Positions 14,350 to 23,928 are shown, counted from the stretch's first letter. The stretch is DNA of 64,000 bases from Jejuia sp043557195 (GCA_043557195.1 CP121314.1:3410001-3474000); one strand, 5' to 3'. Notes: generated by a model from the sequence alone, not told the origin. Numbers and translations: made by a program.

Positions 14350-15741
14350 ATGAAATCTCTATTAAAACGCACATCTTGGATTTTACCCGTAGCAGTTCTA
14401 CTATTTGCTTGTGGTGGAGAAAAGAAAAAAGAAACTGTTGTAGCTGAAGCTACTCCAGCAAGTACTACAAAAACATTAGAAATTGAAAAGCCACAGTTAA
14501 CCTTTGGTTTTATCAAATTAACAGATATGGCACCTTTAGCAATCGCTAAAGAAAAAGGCTTCTTTGAAGATGAAGGCTTATTTGTGTCTGTTGAAGCACA
14601 ATCTAACTGGAAAAACGTATTAGACCGTGTTATTGATGGTCAGTTAGACGGGTCGCACATGTTAGCGGGTCAGCCAATTGCTGCAGGTGCAGGTTTTGGT
14701 CGTCAAGCAGAATTGGTAACACCATTTTCAATGGACTTAAATGGTAACGGTATTACGGTTTCAAATGATGTTTGGAGCAAAATGAAGCCAAATGTACCAA
14801 AAGGTGCTGATGGTAAGCCAATTCACCCAATAAAAGCTGAGGCATTAAAGCCTGTAATTGATGAGTACAAAAACTCTGGTAAAGCGTTTAAAATGGGTAT
14901 GGTATTCCCTGTATCTACACACAACTACGAAATAAGATATTGGTTAGCCGCAGCTGGCATCCATCCAGGGATGTACACTGCCGATAACGTACAAGGACAA
15001 ATTGATGCTGAGGTATTATTATCTGTAACGCCTCCACCACAAATGCCTGCAACACTTGAAGCTGGAACTATTTACGGGTATTGTGTGGGCGAGCCTTGGA
15101 ACCAACAAGCAGTATTTAAAGGTATTGGTGTGCCTGTAACAACAAACTATGACATCTGGAAAAACAACCCAGAGAAAGTATTTGTAATGACTAAGAAATT
15201 TGTGGATGAAAACCCTAACACTGCCATTGCTGTAACTAAAGCATTAATTAGAGCTGGTAAATGGTTGGACGAGCCAGGAAATAGAGCTGAAGCTGTAAAA
15301 ATCTTATCTATGTCTCAATACGTAGGTGCTGATGAGGCTGTATTGGCAAACTCTATGACGGGTACGTTTGAATTTGAAAAAGGTGATAAAAGAGAGATGC
15401 CAGACTTTAACGTATTCTATAAGTACAATGCGACATATCCATTCTACTCTGATGGTATTTGGTTCTTAACACAAATGAGACGTTGGGGACAAATTCCTGA
15501 GTCTAAGCCAGCTGATTGGTACGCATCAACAATCAAAGATATTTACAGACCTGATATTTGGACAAAAGCTGCTAAACTTTTGGTTGAAGAAGGTAATATT
15601 CCAGCAAGTGATATTCCTGCAACTGATGGTTATAAGCCCGCAACTGCAGACTTTATTGACGGCACGACCTACGATGCAAAAGACCCTATTGGATACATCA
15701 ACAGTTTTAAAATTGGTAACAAAGAGAAGGCTGTACAGTAA
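14350..15741 (+). CDS. nrtA: Nitrate ABC transporter substrate-binding lipoprotein (NrtA/CmpA family)
   Basis: A 463-residue periplasmic binding protein. The N-terminal signal ends in a lipobox (VLLFACGGEKK), so it is tethered to the membrane. The mature part follows the NrtA/CmpA pattern: FGFIKLTDMAPLAIAKEKGF, DGQLDGSHMLAGQP, VFPVSTHNYEIRYWLAAAGI, GTIYGYCVGEPWNQQAV. NrtA binds nitrate (and nitrite); the related CmpA binds bicarbonate. The adjoining molybdenum cofactor operon favours nitrate. It is the first gene of nrtABCD. A 250-base gap with strong hairpins separates it from nrtB. Confidence 0.93.
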   Translation: MKSLLKRTSWILPVAVLLFACGGEKKKETVVAEATPASTTKTLEIEKPQLTFGFIKLTDMAPLAIAKEKGFFEDEGLFVSVEAQSNWKNVLDRVIDGQLDGSHMLAGQPIAAGAGFGRQAELVTPFSMDLNGNGITVSNDVWSKMKPNVPKGADGKPIHPIKAEALKPVIDEYKNSGKAFKMGMVFPVSTHNYEIRYWLAAAGIHPGMYTADNVQGQIDAEVLLSVTPPPQMPATLEAGTIYGYCVGEPWNQQAVFKGIGVPVTTNYDIWKNNPEKVFVMTKKFVDENPNTAIAVTKALIRAGKWLDEPGNRAEAVKILSMSQYVGADEAVLANSMTGTFEFEKGDKREMPDFNVFYKYNATYPFYSDGIWFLTQMRRWGQIPESKPADWYASTIKDIYRPDIWTKAAKLLVEEGNIPASDIPATDGYKPATADFIDGTTYDAKDPIGYINSFKIGNKEKAVQ

Positions 15742-15762
15742 AACACTATAACACCAACACCC

Positions 15763-15944
15763 TGTCATTCTGAGCTTGTTTCAGAATCCAGTTGAAGTTG
15801 AGATACTGAAACTAGTTCAGCATGACAAAATAAATATCATGTCAGTTCGATTGTTTTTGAACCTTGAGAAATCGTAACGAGAACATTTAGGAAGAACGTA
15901 AGTTCTCGATACATCACGCTTAGGGCGTGACACTCGAACTGACA
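15763..15944. repeat. Two adjacent REP-like inverted repeats in the nrtA-nrtB gap
   Basis: The first element (15763-15827) has imperfect arms, TGTCATTCTGAGC... against ...GTTCAGCATGACA. The second (15840-15944) has perfect 11-bp ends, TGTCAGTTCGA and TCGAACTGACA, with an inner pair (CGAGAAC/GTTCTCG) and a small stem (CACGC/GCGTG). Both lie between the binding-protein and permease genes of one operon. Confidence 0.8.
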
Positions 15945-15991
15945 ATAGTATCAAAACACACACACTAAACACATAATTAAATTAAAGAATC

Positions 15992-17098
15992 ATGAAGCAG
16001 AGTTTAACACTAGGAAAAGTAACCAAATTTATAGGGTTGGGTTTTTTAAGCTCGTTTAAAGATCTATTTACCGGGAAGCTGGAAAAGGAAGATTTTAAAG
16101 CCTTTTTACGAAAAGTCATTGTACCTATTGCTTCCGTTTTATTATTTATTGGGTTATGGCATTTGGGCGCTAAGTCGCTTTATAATGTTGAAGCCGAATT
16201 TAGAATAGAAAAAGCACTAAACGAACAGGGACAAGTTGCTGCTGATGAAATGGCGGCTTGTATTGCTTCTGGAGATATTAGTTGTCAACCAAATACATTG
16301 CCATCGCCTTCACAAGTTTGGGCATCGTTTCAGTCGTTGTTAAAAGATCATGCTTTGATTAGCGCGGATAAAGCTGCTTTTATTGAAAAAACGGCTGCTT
16401 TAAACGAAAAACGAATAGCTGAAGGTAAGGACGCCATTGTTTACACGGGTAGACCATCGTTTGTGGATCAAATCTTTAGAAGTTTAAAAACAGTATTCGC
16501 TGGATTCTTTTTAGCCTTACTAATTGCTGTGCCTCTTGGTATTTTTATAGGATTAAGTCCAACATTGAAAAGTGCGTTTAACTGGTTTATTCAAATTTTT
16601 AAACCTGTATCGCCAGTGGTTTGGTACTTATTAGTGTTTATGATTGTAAAAACATTATTGATAGATTCTAGTGAAGATAGCTCATTTTCAATTTCGTTTA
16701 TCGCTGTTGGCTTATGTTCTATGTGGGCCACATTGGTAAACACATCCATGGGTGTGTCGTCGGTAGATAAAGATTACATCAACGTTGCTAAGGTGTTGAA
16801 ACTTGGGAATTTTCAAAAGGTATTTAAAGTGGTGTTACCATCGTCTTTACCTTTAATTTTTACGGGTTTAAAAATTACTTTATCTGTAGCGTGGATGGTG
16901 TTGATTGCTATTGAACTTTTAGCACAAAGTCCTGGTTTAGGATTGTTTGTTTGGGAGGAATTCCAAAACGGTGCAAACGACTCGAACGCAAAAATTATAG
17001 TTGCCATGTTTGTGATTGGTATCATAGGTTTCTTATTAGACCGCTTGATGTTATCGATACAAAACTGGGTGTCTTTTGAAAAAACAGATGCGATATAA
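15992..17098 (+). CDS. nrtB: Nitrate ABC transporter permease
   Basis: A 368-residue inner-membrane permease of the NrtB/SsuC/TauC type. One N-terminal membrane helix (~residues 44-62) is followed by a ~100-residue soluble insert. The binding-protein-dependent permease core then runs from about residue 165 with at least five helices and the EAA-loop region that contacts the ATPases (INVAKVLKLGNFQKVFKVVL). It probably works as a dimer with the two ATPases encoded next. It is preceded by REP-like hairpins and followed by a dispersed repeat. Confidence 0.92.
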   Translation: MKQSLTLGKVTKFIGLGFLSSFKDLFTGKLEKEDFKAFLRKVIVPIASVLLFIGLWHLGAKSLYNVEAEFRIEKALNEQGQVAADEMAACIASGDISCQPNTLPSPSQVWASFQSLLKDHALISADKAAFIEKTAALNEKRIAEGKDAIVYTGRPSFVDQIFRSLKTVFAGFFLALLIAVPLGIFIGLSPTLKSAFNWFIQIFKPVSPVVWYLLVFMIVKTLLIDSSEDSSFSISFIAVGLCSMWATLVNTSMGVSSVDKDYINVAKVLKLGNFQKVFKVVLPSSLPLIFTGLKITLSVAWMVLIAIELLAQSPGLGLFVWEEFQNGANDSNAKIIVAMFVIGIIGFLLDRLMLSIQNWVSFEKTDAI

Positions 17099-17117
17099 AT
17101 GAATCTAAGGGTCTTCA

Positions 17118-17194
17118 GCGTTAGGGATTGAACGGCATGTTGGAGCTCCTCGCAGAGAGCGACTAGTGAAAGCCCGACCCTTGTGGTAACGCCC
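17118..17194 (-). repeat. Dispersed GC-rich ~80-bp element, copy B (inverted)
   Basis: Begins GCGTTAGGGATTG and ends GGTAACGCCC. Read on the minus strand it matches copies A and C (GGGCGTTACC, GGGTCGGGCTTTC, CAATCCCTAACGC) but has a different centre. It fills almost the whole gap between nrtB and nrtC, ending 17 bases before the nrtC ATG. Confidence 0.85.
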
Positions 17195-17211
17195 AAATAA
17201 AACAAAAGATT

Positions 17212-18060
17212 ATGGCATACTTAGAATTAAAAAATATATACAAAACCTACGGAAATGACGAGAACGCTACCGAGGTACTATCTAACATTAATTTGGAGAT
17301 AGAAGAGGGTGAGTTTGTTGCGATTGTAGGGTTTACAGGAAGTGGAAAGACGACGTTGGTAAACTTGATAAATGGATTGCTGGAGCCTACAAAAGGTGAG
17401 GTGTTGTTTAAAGGTGAACCGGTTGTAGGAACGAGTCATGAACGCGGGGTGATTTTTCAGAATTACTCCTTATTACCATGGTTAACTGTGGGGCAGAATG
17501 TGTATATGGCGGTGAAAGAGGCTTTCCCGAAGAAGAGCAAAAAAGAGTTGAACGCTATTGTTGCGGATTATGTGGATATGGTAGGTTTAACGCCTGCGAT
17601 TAATAAAAGACCGAAAGAATTATCGGGTGGTATGCGCCAGCGTGTGTCTGTAGCGAGAGCTTTATCTATGAAGCCAGAGATGATTATTATGGATGAGCCT
17701 TTAGGAGCGCTAGATGCTTTAACACGTGGCACATTGCAGGATGAAATTTTGAACATCTGGGGAAAAGATAAGCGTACCGCGTTGTTGATTACCAATGATG
17801 TGGATGAAGGGATTTATATGGCAGATCGTATCATTCCTTTACGTCCGGGACCAAATGCAACGTTGGGGCCTGAGTTTAAGATTGATATTGAGCGTCCGCG
17901 TGATAAAACTTTAATGAACGACAACCCAAACTATAAAAAAACCAGAAATGCTATTATTGAGTATTTGATGGATATTGGGGAGGAGCGTAAGTCGCAAGCT
18001 TCGGAAGAATTTGTACTTCCGGATTTAGCACCAAAAGATTTTGTTAACCAATTTAAATAA
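17212..18060 (+). CDS. nrtC: Nitrate ABC transporter ATP-binding protein 1 (H-loop His replaced)
   Basis: A 282-residue ABC ATPase. Walker A is GFTGSGKTT, the Q-loop is FQNYSLLPW, the signature is LSGGMRQRVSVARA and Walker B is MIIMDEPLGALD. The switch (H-loop) position reads LLITNDVDEG, with Asn195 in place of the almost invariant His, so this subunit's ATP site is probably impaired. Unlike cyanobacterial NrtC it has no NrtA-like C-terminal domain. It is paired with a normal ATPase encoded 8 bases downstream. Confidence 0.92.
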   Translation: MAYLELKNIYKTYGNDENATEVLSNINLEIEEGEFVAIVGFTGSGKTTLVNLINGLLEPTKGEVLFKGEPVVGTSHERGVIFQNYSLLPWLTVGQNVYMAVKEAFPKKSKKELNAIVADYVDMVGLTPAINKRPKELSGGMRQRVSVARALSMKPEMIIMDEPLGALDALTRGTLQDEILNIWGKDKRTALLITNDVDEGIYMADRIIPLRPGPNATLGPEFKIDIERPRDKTLMNDNPNYKKTRNAIIEYLMDIGEERKSQASEEFVLPDLAPKDFVNQFK

Positions 18061-18068
18061 GCATCGAG

Positions 18069-18896
18069 ATGAGTACTATTATAACAGACACAGCTAAACC
18101 AACGGCACATAATGGCATTTTTCCTTCTAATGAAGTGATGCTTGATTTAAAGGATTTGAAGAAAGTGTACCCAACGCCAAAAGGAGACTATGTGGTTTTG
18201 GAGCACTTGAATCTTCAAATTAGAAAAGAGGAATTCGTAACCATTATTGGGCATTCAGGATGTGGAAAAACCACTATGTTGTCTATGATTGCGGGATTGA
18301 ATCCGATTTCTGGAGGAAACATCTCCGTATTAGGAAAGCATATTAAAGGCCCAGGACCAGATAGAGGTGTTATTTTTCAAGCACCAAGTTTAATGCCTTG
18401 GATGACGGCTTTACAGAATGTAATGTTGGGTGTAAACCAAGTATTTCCTCATGCTACAAAAGGGCAACGCAATGATATCGCAAAATACTACTTGCAAAAG
18501 GTAGGTTTAGAAGATGCATTTAATAAGCGCGCTTCTGATTTATCTCAAGGAATGCAACAGCGTGTGGGTATCGCTAGAGCATTTGCAATAAAGCCAAAAG
18601 TGTTGTTACTAGATGAGCCTTTTGGTATGTTAGATTCGTTAACACGAGGCGAATTACAGGATATTTTAATAGAGATCTGGAATAAAGAAAAAATTACGGC
18701 GGTAATGATTACCCACGATGTGGATGAAGCGATATTTTTAGCAGACCGTGTAGTGATGATGACCAGCGGCCCCAGAGCAAAAATTGGTGATGTTCTGGAT
18801 ATTGAATTTGAAAGACCAAGAACAAGAAAAGCCGTGTTAGAACACGACGATTATTATAAATATAGAAAACATCTAATAGACTTTTTAGAGCACTAG
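18069..18896 (+). CDS. nrtD: Nitrate ABC transporter ATP-binding protein 2
   Basis: A 275-residue ABC ATPase of the NrtD/SsuB type. Walker A is GHSGCGKTT, the signature is LSQGMQQRVGIARA, Walker B is VLLLDEPFGMLD and the H-loop is intact (MITHDVDEA). A ~25-residue N-terminal extension precedes the domain. It would form the catalytically complete half of an NrtC-NrtD heterodimer energising NrtB. The C-terminal portion is typical of the subfamily (FERPRTRKAVLEHDDYYKYR). Confidence 0.94.
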   Translation: MSTIITDTAKPTAHNGIFPSNEVMLDLKDLKKVYPTPKGDYVVLEHLNLQIRKEEFVTIIGHSGCGKTTMLSMIAGLNPISGGNISVLGKHIKGPGPDRGVIFQAPSLMPWMTALQNVMLGVNQVFPHATKGQRNDIAKYYLQKVGLEDAFNKRASDLSQGMQQRVGIARAFAIKPKVLLLDEPFGMLDSLTRGELQDILIEIWNKEKITAVMITHDVDEAIFLADRVVMMTSGPRAKIGDVLDIEFERPRTRKAVLEHDDYYKYRKHLIDFLEH

Positions 18897-19046
18897 AAAA
18901 GTAAACACTAAGCAAATTAATTATTAAACAACGAAAGTTTGTGGAACCTAACACATTCCATAAGCCTAGGAAAAGTACAACCTAAAAAAACAGAAACAAT
19001 TAATTAAAAACTCAAACAGAAATTAAACGTTAAAAACAAGTACAAA

Positions 19047-20288
19047 ATGAGAAAGCAATATGTTTTAATAGGCTTGATGGCATTGATGGTTCAATTTGCA
19101 CAAGCACAGTTTACCCTAGAAGGGGAATTTAGACCACGTTCAGAATATTTCGGAAACGGAGGTAATTTTACAGGAGGCACTTTTCCTGCACAAACAGCTA
19201 CAGATGCTGATGAAGGCTTTTTAAGAACAACGGTAAGAGCAGCATTAAAAGCTAAATACGTATCAGAAACGTACACAGTGTTTACTAGTTTTCAAGAAGT
19301 GTTTGCTTTTGGTGACAGACCACAAATTGCAACAAATGGAAATGGAAACTTTAGAGTACAAGAGGCTTGGGCAGATTTAAAGTTAGGCGCATCTTCTAGT
19401 TTAAAATTAGGACGTCAGCCGTTATCTTATGACGATCAAAGAATTCTAGGTGGTCTAGGATGGGCGCAACAAGCACGTACGCATGATGCGGCTGTTTACA
19501 AATACAAGAAAAATAAATTGAGCTTAGATATTGGTGGTGCGTTAAACACAACAGTAGATGAGGTTTACAATACTTCAGCGTTATTTTCTTATAGAGATAT
19601 GGTATTTGTACGAGCAAATAGTAAAGGTGAAAAATTTAATATTTCATTTTTAGGTTTGGTAAATACCTTTCAAGATTCTAATGTAGATGGGTCTAATAAA
19701 TCTAGCTTAATTACAGCAGGTTTACACGCAGATTATAAATTAGGAGGTGTAACGTTAACGTCTAACTTGTTTATTCAAGAAGGAGAGCGAATTGGCGGTG
19801 TTGATGTTAAAGGCGCATACTTAGCTAGTTTAGCTGCTGCTTTTAAATTAACTGATAAAAGTTCCCTTATTGCCACAGTAGAACGTATTTCTGGGAGAAA
19901 TAGTGAGTCTGCTGCATTCTTCCCATTATATGGTACAAACCATGCATTCAACGGCTTAATTGATAGATTTTACGTGGGGAACCATGGAAACGCTGGAGGG
20001 CTAAATGATTTTCAATTAGCATATAAGACCAAAATTTCTGGTGTAGCACTTACTGTTGCAGGACACTACTTTACTGAGCAATCTGACCTTGACGGTATGG
20101 GTAACGATTTAGGATCTGAAATTGATATTGTATTAGCTAAGAAATTTAAAGAATTCACATTAGTTGGTGGTTATTCTCACTTCTTTGAGCCAAGTGATGT
20201 TGCTGATATTCCAGGAGTAAAAGACACTCAAAACTGGGCTTGGGCAATGTTAGTGATTAAGCCTAAATTTTTAAATACAGCAAAGTAA
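19047..20288 (+). CDS. Outer-membrane porin, alginate-export type
   Basis: A 413-residue protein with a cleavable signal (ALMVQFAQAQ) and alternating amphipathic strands throughout, beginning FTLEGEFRPRSEYFGNG and with the typical LKLGRQPLSYDDQRILGGLG segment of the alginate export/OprE-like barrel family. It probably spans the outer membrane. Its place 150 bases after nrtD, with a terminator after it, suggests a passive channel bringing nitrate into the periplasm for NrtA; the substrate is inference from context. Confidence 0.85.
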   Translation: MRKQYVLIGLMALMVQFAQAQFTLEGEFRPRSEYFGNGGNFTGGTFPAQTATDADEGFLRTTVRAALKAKYVSETYTVFTSFQEVFAFGDRPQIATNGNGNFRVQEAWADLKLGASSSLKLGRQPLSYDDQRILGGLGWAQQARTHDAAVYKYKKNKLSLDIGGALNTTVDEVYNTSALFSYRDMVFVRANSKGEKFNISFLGLVNTFQDSNVDGSNKSSLITAGLHADYKLGGVTLTSNLFIQEGERIGGVDVKGAYLASLAAAFKLTDKSSLIATVERISGRNSESAAFFPLYGTNHAFNGLIDRFYVGNHGNAGGLNDFQLAYKTKISGVALTVAGHYFTEQSDLDGMGNDLGSEIDIVLAKKFKEFTLVGGYSHFFEPSDVADIPGVKDTQNWAWAMLVIKPKFLNTAK

Positions 20289-20365
20289 ATATATAATGTT
20301 ATGAAAATGAATTGGAAATAATTTTCATAATACAAAGTGTTAATTAGTTTGATATTCCAATTTAT

Positions 20366-20394
20366 GAATCCCGCTTTTGGCGGGATTCTTTTTT
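20366..20394 (+). terminator. Rho-independent terminator after the porin gene
   Basis: Perfect 9-bp stem GAATCCCGC / GCGGGATTC with loop TTTTG, followed by six T. It closes the nrt/porin transcription unit. Confidence 0.92.
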
Positions 20395-20517
20395 CCCAAA
20401 AAACTTAAACTAACCCAAAAGCATACTTAGCTCATTCAAATGTCAACCAGAATAAAACTAAATAGTCTACAATATTTCTTATTTTTAGATTCGGGATAAC
20501 AATAAAATTTAAGTATT

Positions 20518-21159
20518 ATGAAAACAAATTTTAGTATCTCGATTAGTAACCCGTGCTCAGAGCAATTCGGTACGTTTGAACAAACAACAACTGGAGGCTT
20601 CTGTAATTTATGTGAAAAAGAAGTGATTGATTTCAGGCAAATGTCTGATAAAGCATTACTAGATTATTTACAGCGAAAAAAAGAAAATACCTGTGGTGTA
20701 TTTACATCATCTCAATTAAAAAGAACTATGGAACCTCAAAAATTAAAACGAAACAAATTCGCGTTTTTAAGAGTTGCTGCTCTTGCGATTTTTTCATTAT
20801 TATCATTACACTCTATTCAGGCTCAAGAGGCATCTTCAACTAAAAGCGTACAGAAAGAAGTGGTGCAAGATAATTTGTTAAGCGGTGTTGTTTCAGATGA
20901 ATCTGGTCCGCTTGCAGGCGCAAATATTTTATTGAAAGGCACGCGAATTGGAGCAACGGCTGATTTTGATGGTAAGTTTAAATTTCCGCGAGTATTAAAA
21001 GAAGGTGATGTACTCTTGGTGAGTTATATTGGTTATGAAACCCAAAAATTTGTCATCAAAAAAGGGCAAAAATTTTTAAAGGTTGAATTAACTGGAGACG
21101 ATATCGATTTGATGGGTGAAGTTGAGGTTAATGAAGTATATAGCTCTAAGAAAAGCTAA
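20518..21159 (+). CDS. Membrane protein with carboxypeptidase-like regulatory domain
   Basis: A 213-residue protein. Residues ~1-70 are a cytoplasmic segment with Cys pairs (FCNLCEKEV) as seen in small flavobacterial regulatory proteins. A helix around residues 82-100 (FLRVAALAIFSLLSLHSIQAQ) spans the inner membrane. Residues ~118-190 form a CarboxypepD_reg-like beta domain (LSGVVSDESGPLAGANILLKG, then VSYIGYETQKF) of the kind found at the front of SusC/TonB receptors. No partner receptor is adjacent. It is followed 16 bases later by a transglutaminase-like gene, probably co-transcribed. Function unknown. Confidence 0.75.
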   Translation: MKTNFSISISNPCSEQFGTFEQTTTGGFCNLCEKEVIDFRQMSDKALLDYLQRKKENTCGVFTSSQLKRTMEPQKLKRNKFAFLRVAALAIFSLLSLHSIQAQEASSTKSVQKEVVQDNLLSGVVSDESGPLAGANILLKGTRIGATADFDGKFKFPRVLKEGDVLLVSYIGYETQKFVIKKGQKFLKVELTGDDIDLMGEVEVNEVYSSKKS

Positions 21160-21175
21160 ATAACGACTTGTTATA

Positions 21176-22210
21176 ATGAAGCGATTATTCCCAATACTAC
21201 TCATGCTTTTATGCTTGTATGTGAATGCTCAAAAATCTGATTTTAAGCATATAGATTTCGCAAAAGCAGATAGTATCGCAAAGTCTTATAGTAAAGCTTC
21301 ATTACGCAATATGCCGTTATTGGTACACAATCTTACGCATAATTTAAACACCCAAGTAGAGCAATTTCGGGCTATTCATACTTGGGTGTGTTTTAATATT
21401 GAAAGCGACCATTATTTTAGTGAAGCCACACTTAAAAAGCGCAGACAATTACATGATAATATTTCTGCTCTCGAAAAATGGAATACCAAACAACAAACTA
21501 AAGTGTTTAAAAGGTTGGTAAGGGATAAGAAAACAATTTGTTCTGGGTATGCCTATATATTGAAAGCATTGACTAATCTTGCTGATATTGAATGTGAAAT
21601 TGTAGATGGGTATGCGCGTACTGTGAGAACGAATGTAAATACTGCTGATTTCCCAAATCACTCATGGAATGTTGTAAAACTTAATGATAAATGGTACTTC
21701 GCCGACACCACTCAAGCTAGTGGTTTTTATAATTTAGATGACCAAGAATTCGTTAAAAATTATACCGAAGGCTATTTTTTAGCATCACCTGAATTGTTTG
21801 CTAAAAACCATTATCCATTAAATGATAAGTGGTTGCTTTTAGATGAGAAGCCTACTTTAAAACAATTTGTGAAGGCACCAATTATTTATCAGAACACCTA
21901 CAAGCATGGTGTAATCCCTATAACCCCAAGCGGATTAATTACTACTATTGAAGTTGGAGAATCTATCTCATTTCAGTTTAAGGTTTTGGAAGAGAATTGT
22001 TTAGAAGATATTAGCCTTTTTAATGATAGTTTGCGAAATAAAAAAATAAAGCAGACTGAGCGCATATACAACAACGGACTTTTAAAAATAACATATCAGT
22101 TCGATAAAAAAGGACAGTTTGATGTGCATACTAAAGTAGGTAAGGATGTTGTATCTTCTTTTACGGTGAAGGTAGTTGCCCCAAATGCAGTTGCCCTAGG
22201 GGATTTTTAA
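21176..22210 (+). CDS. Secreted transglutaminase-like cysteine protein
   Basis: A 344-residue exported protein (signal MKRLFPILLMLLCLYVNAQ). Residues ~60-185 are a transglutaminase/protease-like fold with an intact triad: Cys122 (TICSGYAYILK), His162 (FPNHSWNVV) and Asp177 (YFADTTQ). The remaining ~150 residues form a beta-rich domain. Bacterial members are usually periplasmic peptidases or cross-linking-related enzymes; the exact reaction is unknown. It probably shares a transcript with the upstream regulatory-domain gene. Confidence 0.85.
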   Translation: MKRLFPILLMLLCLYVNAQKSDFKHIDFAKADSIAKSYSKASLRNMPLLVHNLTHNLNTQVEQFRAIHTWVCFNIESDHYFSEATLKKRRQLHDNISALEKWNTKQQTKVFKRLVRDKKTICSGYAYILKALTNLADIECEIVDGYARTVRTNVNTADFPNHSWNVVKLNDKWYFADTTQASGFYNLDDQEFVKNYTEGYFLASPELFAKNHYPLNDKWLLLDEKPTLKQFVKAPIIYQNTYKHGVIPITPSGLITTIEVGESISFQFKVLEENCLEDISLFNDSLRNKKIKQTERIYNNGLLKITYQFDKKGQFDVHTKVGKDVVSSFTVKVVAPNAVALGDF

Positions 22211-22262
22211 ATTATTTCCAATTTCAAATACATTTCTTACATTTAGCCTGTAAAGAAAGAAT

Positions 22263-23798
22263 ATGCTTAAAAAAGTTTTTGCTAGCGCCGTATTTGGTGT
22301 AGAAGCTTCTACCGTAACTGTAGAAGTAAATGTAGATAAAGGCGTAGGGTATCATTTAGTGGGATTGCCAGATAACGCTATTAAAGAGAGTAATTTTAGA
22401 ATAGCCGCTGCACTTCAGAATAACGGCTATAGAATTCCAGGAAAGAAGATCATCATTAATATGTCACCTGCTGATTTACGCAAAGAAGGATCTGCGTATG
22501 ATTTAACTTTGGCCATTGGGATTTTGGCGTCTTCCAGTCAAATAAAAGCCGAAAATTTAGAGCGCTATTTGATTATGGGTGAGCTGTCTCTCGATGGTAC
22601 TTTGCAACCCATAAAAGGTGCATTACCTATTGCTGTTAAGGCTAGAGAGGAAGGTTTTAAGGGGTTTATTCTACCATCAGCAAATGCAAAAGAAGCAGCT
22701 ATTGTAAATGATTTAGAGGTGTATGGCGTTGATAATATAAAGCAGGTTATCAATTATTTTGACAAAGGCGAAGCTTTAGAGCAAACAATTATCGACACCC
22801 GAAAAGAGTTTGAAAAAAACTTGAATTATCCAGAATTTGATTTTTCTGATGTAAAAGGGCAAGAAGGTATAAAACGCTGTATGGAAATTGCCGCAGCTGG
22901 AGGACATAATATAATTTTGATTGGACCACCAGGAGCAGGAAAAACCATGTTAGCGAAACGCTTACCAAGTATTTTACCGCCTATGACGTTGCATGAAGCT
23001 TTGGAAACTACAAAAATACATTCCGTAGTGGGGCGTGTAAAAGATACAGGATTGATGGCGCAACGCCCGTTTCGAAGTCCGCATCATACTATAAGCAACG
23101 TGGCTTTAGTTGGTGGTGGAAGTTATCCGCAACCAGGAGAAATTTCGTTATCACATAATGGCGTGTTGTTTTTAGATGAATTACCAGAATTTAAACGTGA
23201 GGTTTTGGAAGTGATGCGCCAACCGTTAGAGGATAGGGAAGTAACGATTTCTAGAGCGAAATTTACAGTAACCTATCCGTCGTCGTTTATGTTGGTGGCG
23301 AGTATGAACCCTAGTCCGGGAGGTTATTTTAACGATCCTGATGCACCAGTAACATCGAGTCCAGCTGAAATGCAACGGTATTTAGGAAAGATTTCTGGTC
23401 CGTTATTGGATCGCATCGATATTCATATAGAAGTAACACCTGTGCCGTTCGATAAATTGAGTGATGATAGAAAAGGAGAAACCTCAGTAGATATTAGAAA
23501 ACGAGTAACCGCAGCAAGAGATATTCAAAGTAAGCGCTTTTCAGATTCTGAAACCGTGCATTACAATGCGCAAATGAATGTGAAGCAAATTCGAAAATAT
23601 TGTGTTCTAGATGATGCTTCAAAAGAGCTTTTAAAAACAGCTATGGAGCGGTTGAATTTATCCGCTAGAGCCTATGATAGGATTTTGAAAGTTTCAAGAA
23701 CGATTGCTGATTTGGAAGGTTCTGAAAACGTGAATGGATCACATATTAGTGAGGCGATTCAGTATCGTAGTTTGGACAGAGAAGGTTGGTTGGGATAA
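22263..23798 (+). CDS. comM: YifB/ComM family Mg-chelatase-like AAA+ ATPase
   Basis: A 511-residue protein of standard length. The N-terminal ~165 residues are the Lon-protease-like domain with SPADLRKEGSAYDLTLAIG. The central AAA+ domain has Walker A GPPGAGKTML and the Walker B region VLFLDELPEF. The C-terminal Mg-chelatase-like lid includes LNLSARAYDRILKVSRTIAD. ComM is a helicase that promotes branch migration during natural transformation in Vibrio and relatives; a similar role here is inferred from family. Followed by a bidirectional terminator. Confidence 0.94.
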   Translation: MLKKVFASAVFGVEASTVTVEVNVDKGVGYHLVGLPDNAIKESNFRIAAALQNNGYRIPGKKIIINMSPADLRKEGSAYDLTLAIGILASSSQIKAENLERYLIMGELSLDGTLQPIKGALPIAVKAREEGFKGFILPSANAKEAAIVNDLEVYGVDNIKQVINYFDKGEALEQTIIDTRKEFEKNLNYPEFDFSDVKGQEGIKRCMEIAAAGGHNIILIGPPGAGKTMLAKRLPSILPPMTLHEALETTKIHSVVGRVKDTGLMAQRPFRSPHHTISNVALVGGGSYPQPGEISLSHNGVLFLDELPEFKREVLEVMRQPLEDREVTISRAKFTVTYPSSFMLVASMNPSPGGYFNDPDAPVTSSPAEMQRYLGKISGPLLDRIDIHIEVTPVPFDKLSDDRKGETSVDIRKRVTAARDIQSKRFSDSETVHYNAQMNVKQIRKYCVLDDASKELLKTAMERLNLSARAYDRILKVSRTIADLEGSENVNGSHISEAIQYRSLDREGWLG

Positions 23799-23928
23799 AT
23801 TTCAGAGGTTAGGACTATTTAACAGCACTGCTTGCAAACAAGTGCTAAGGTGCGGAGTAGGTCCAGACAAGTGGAATGCTCCACAATTTAGAACTAAGGA
23901 GTTTGAGAAATACGGAAAGTGCAAATAA
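23799..23928 (+). pseudogene. Possible coding remnant after comM
   Basis: The frame ending TAA 23926-23928 reads like real protein near its end (WNAPQFRTKEFEKYGKCK) but has no own start and enters the comM gene in another frame. It could be the tail of a destroyed gene. No family recognised; chance is possible. Confidence 0.2.
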
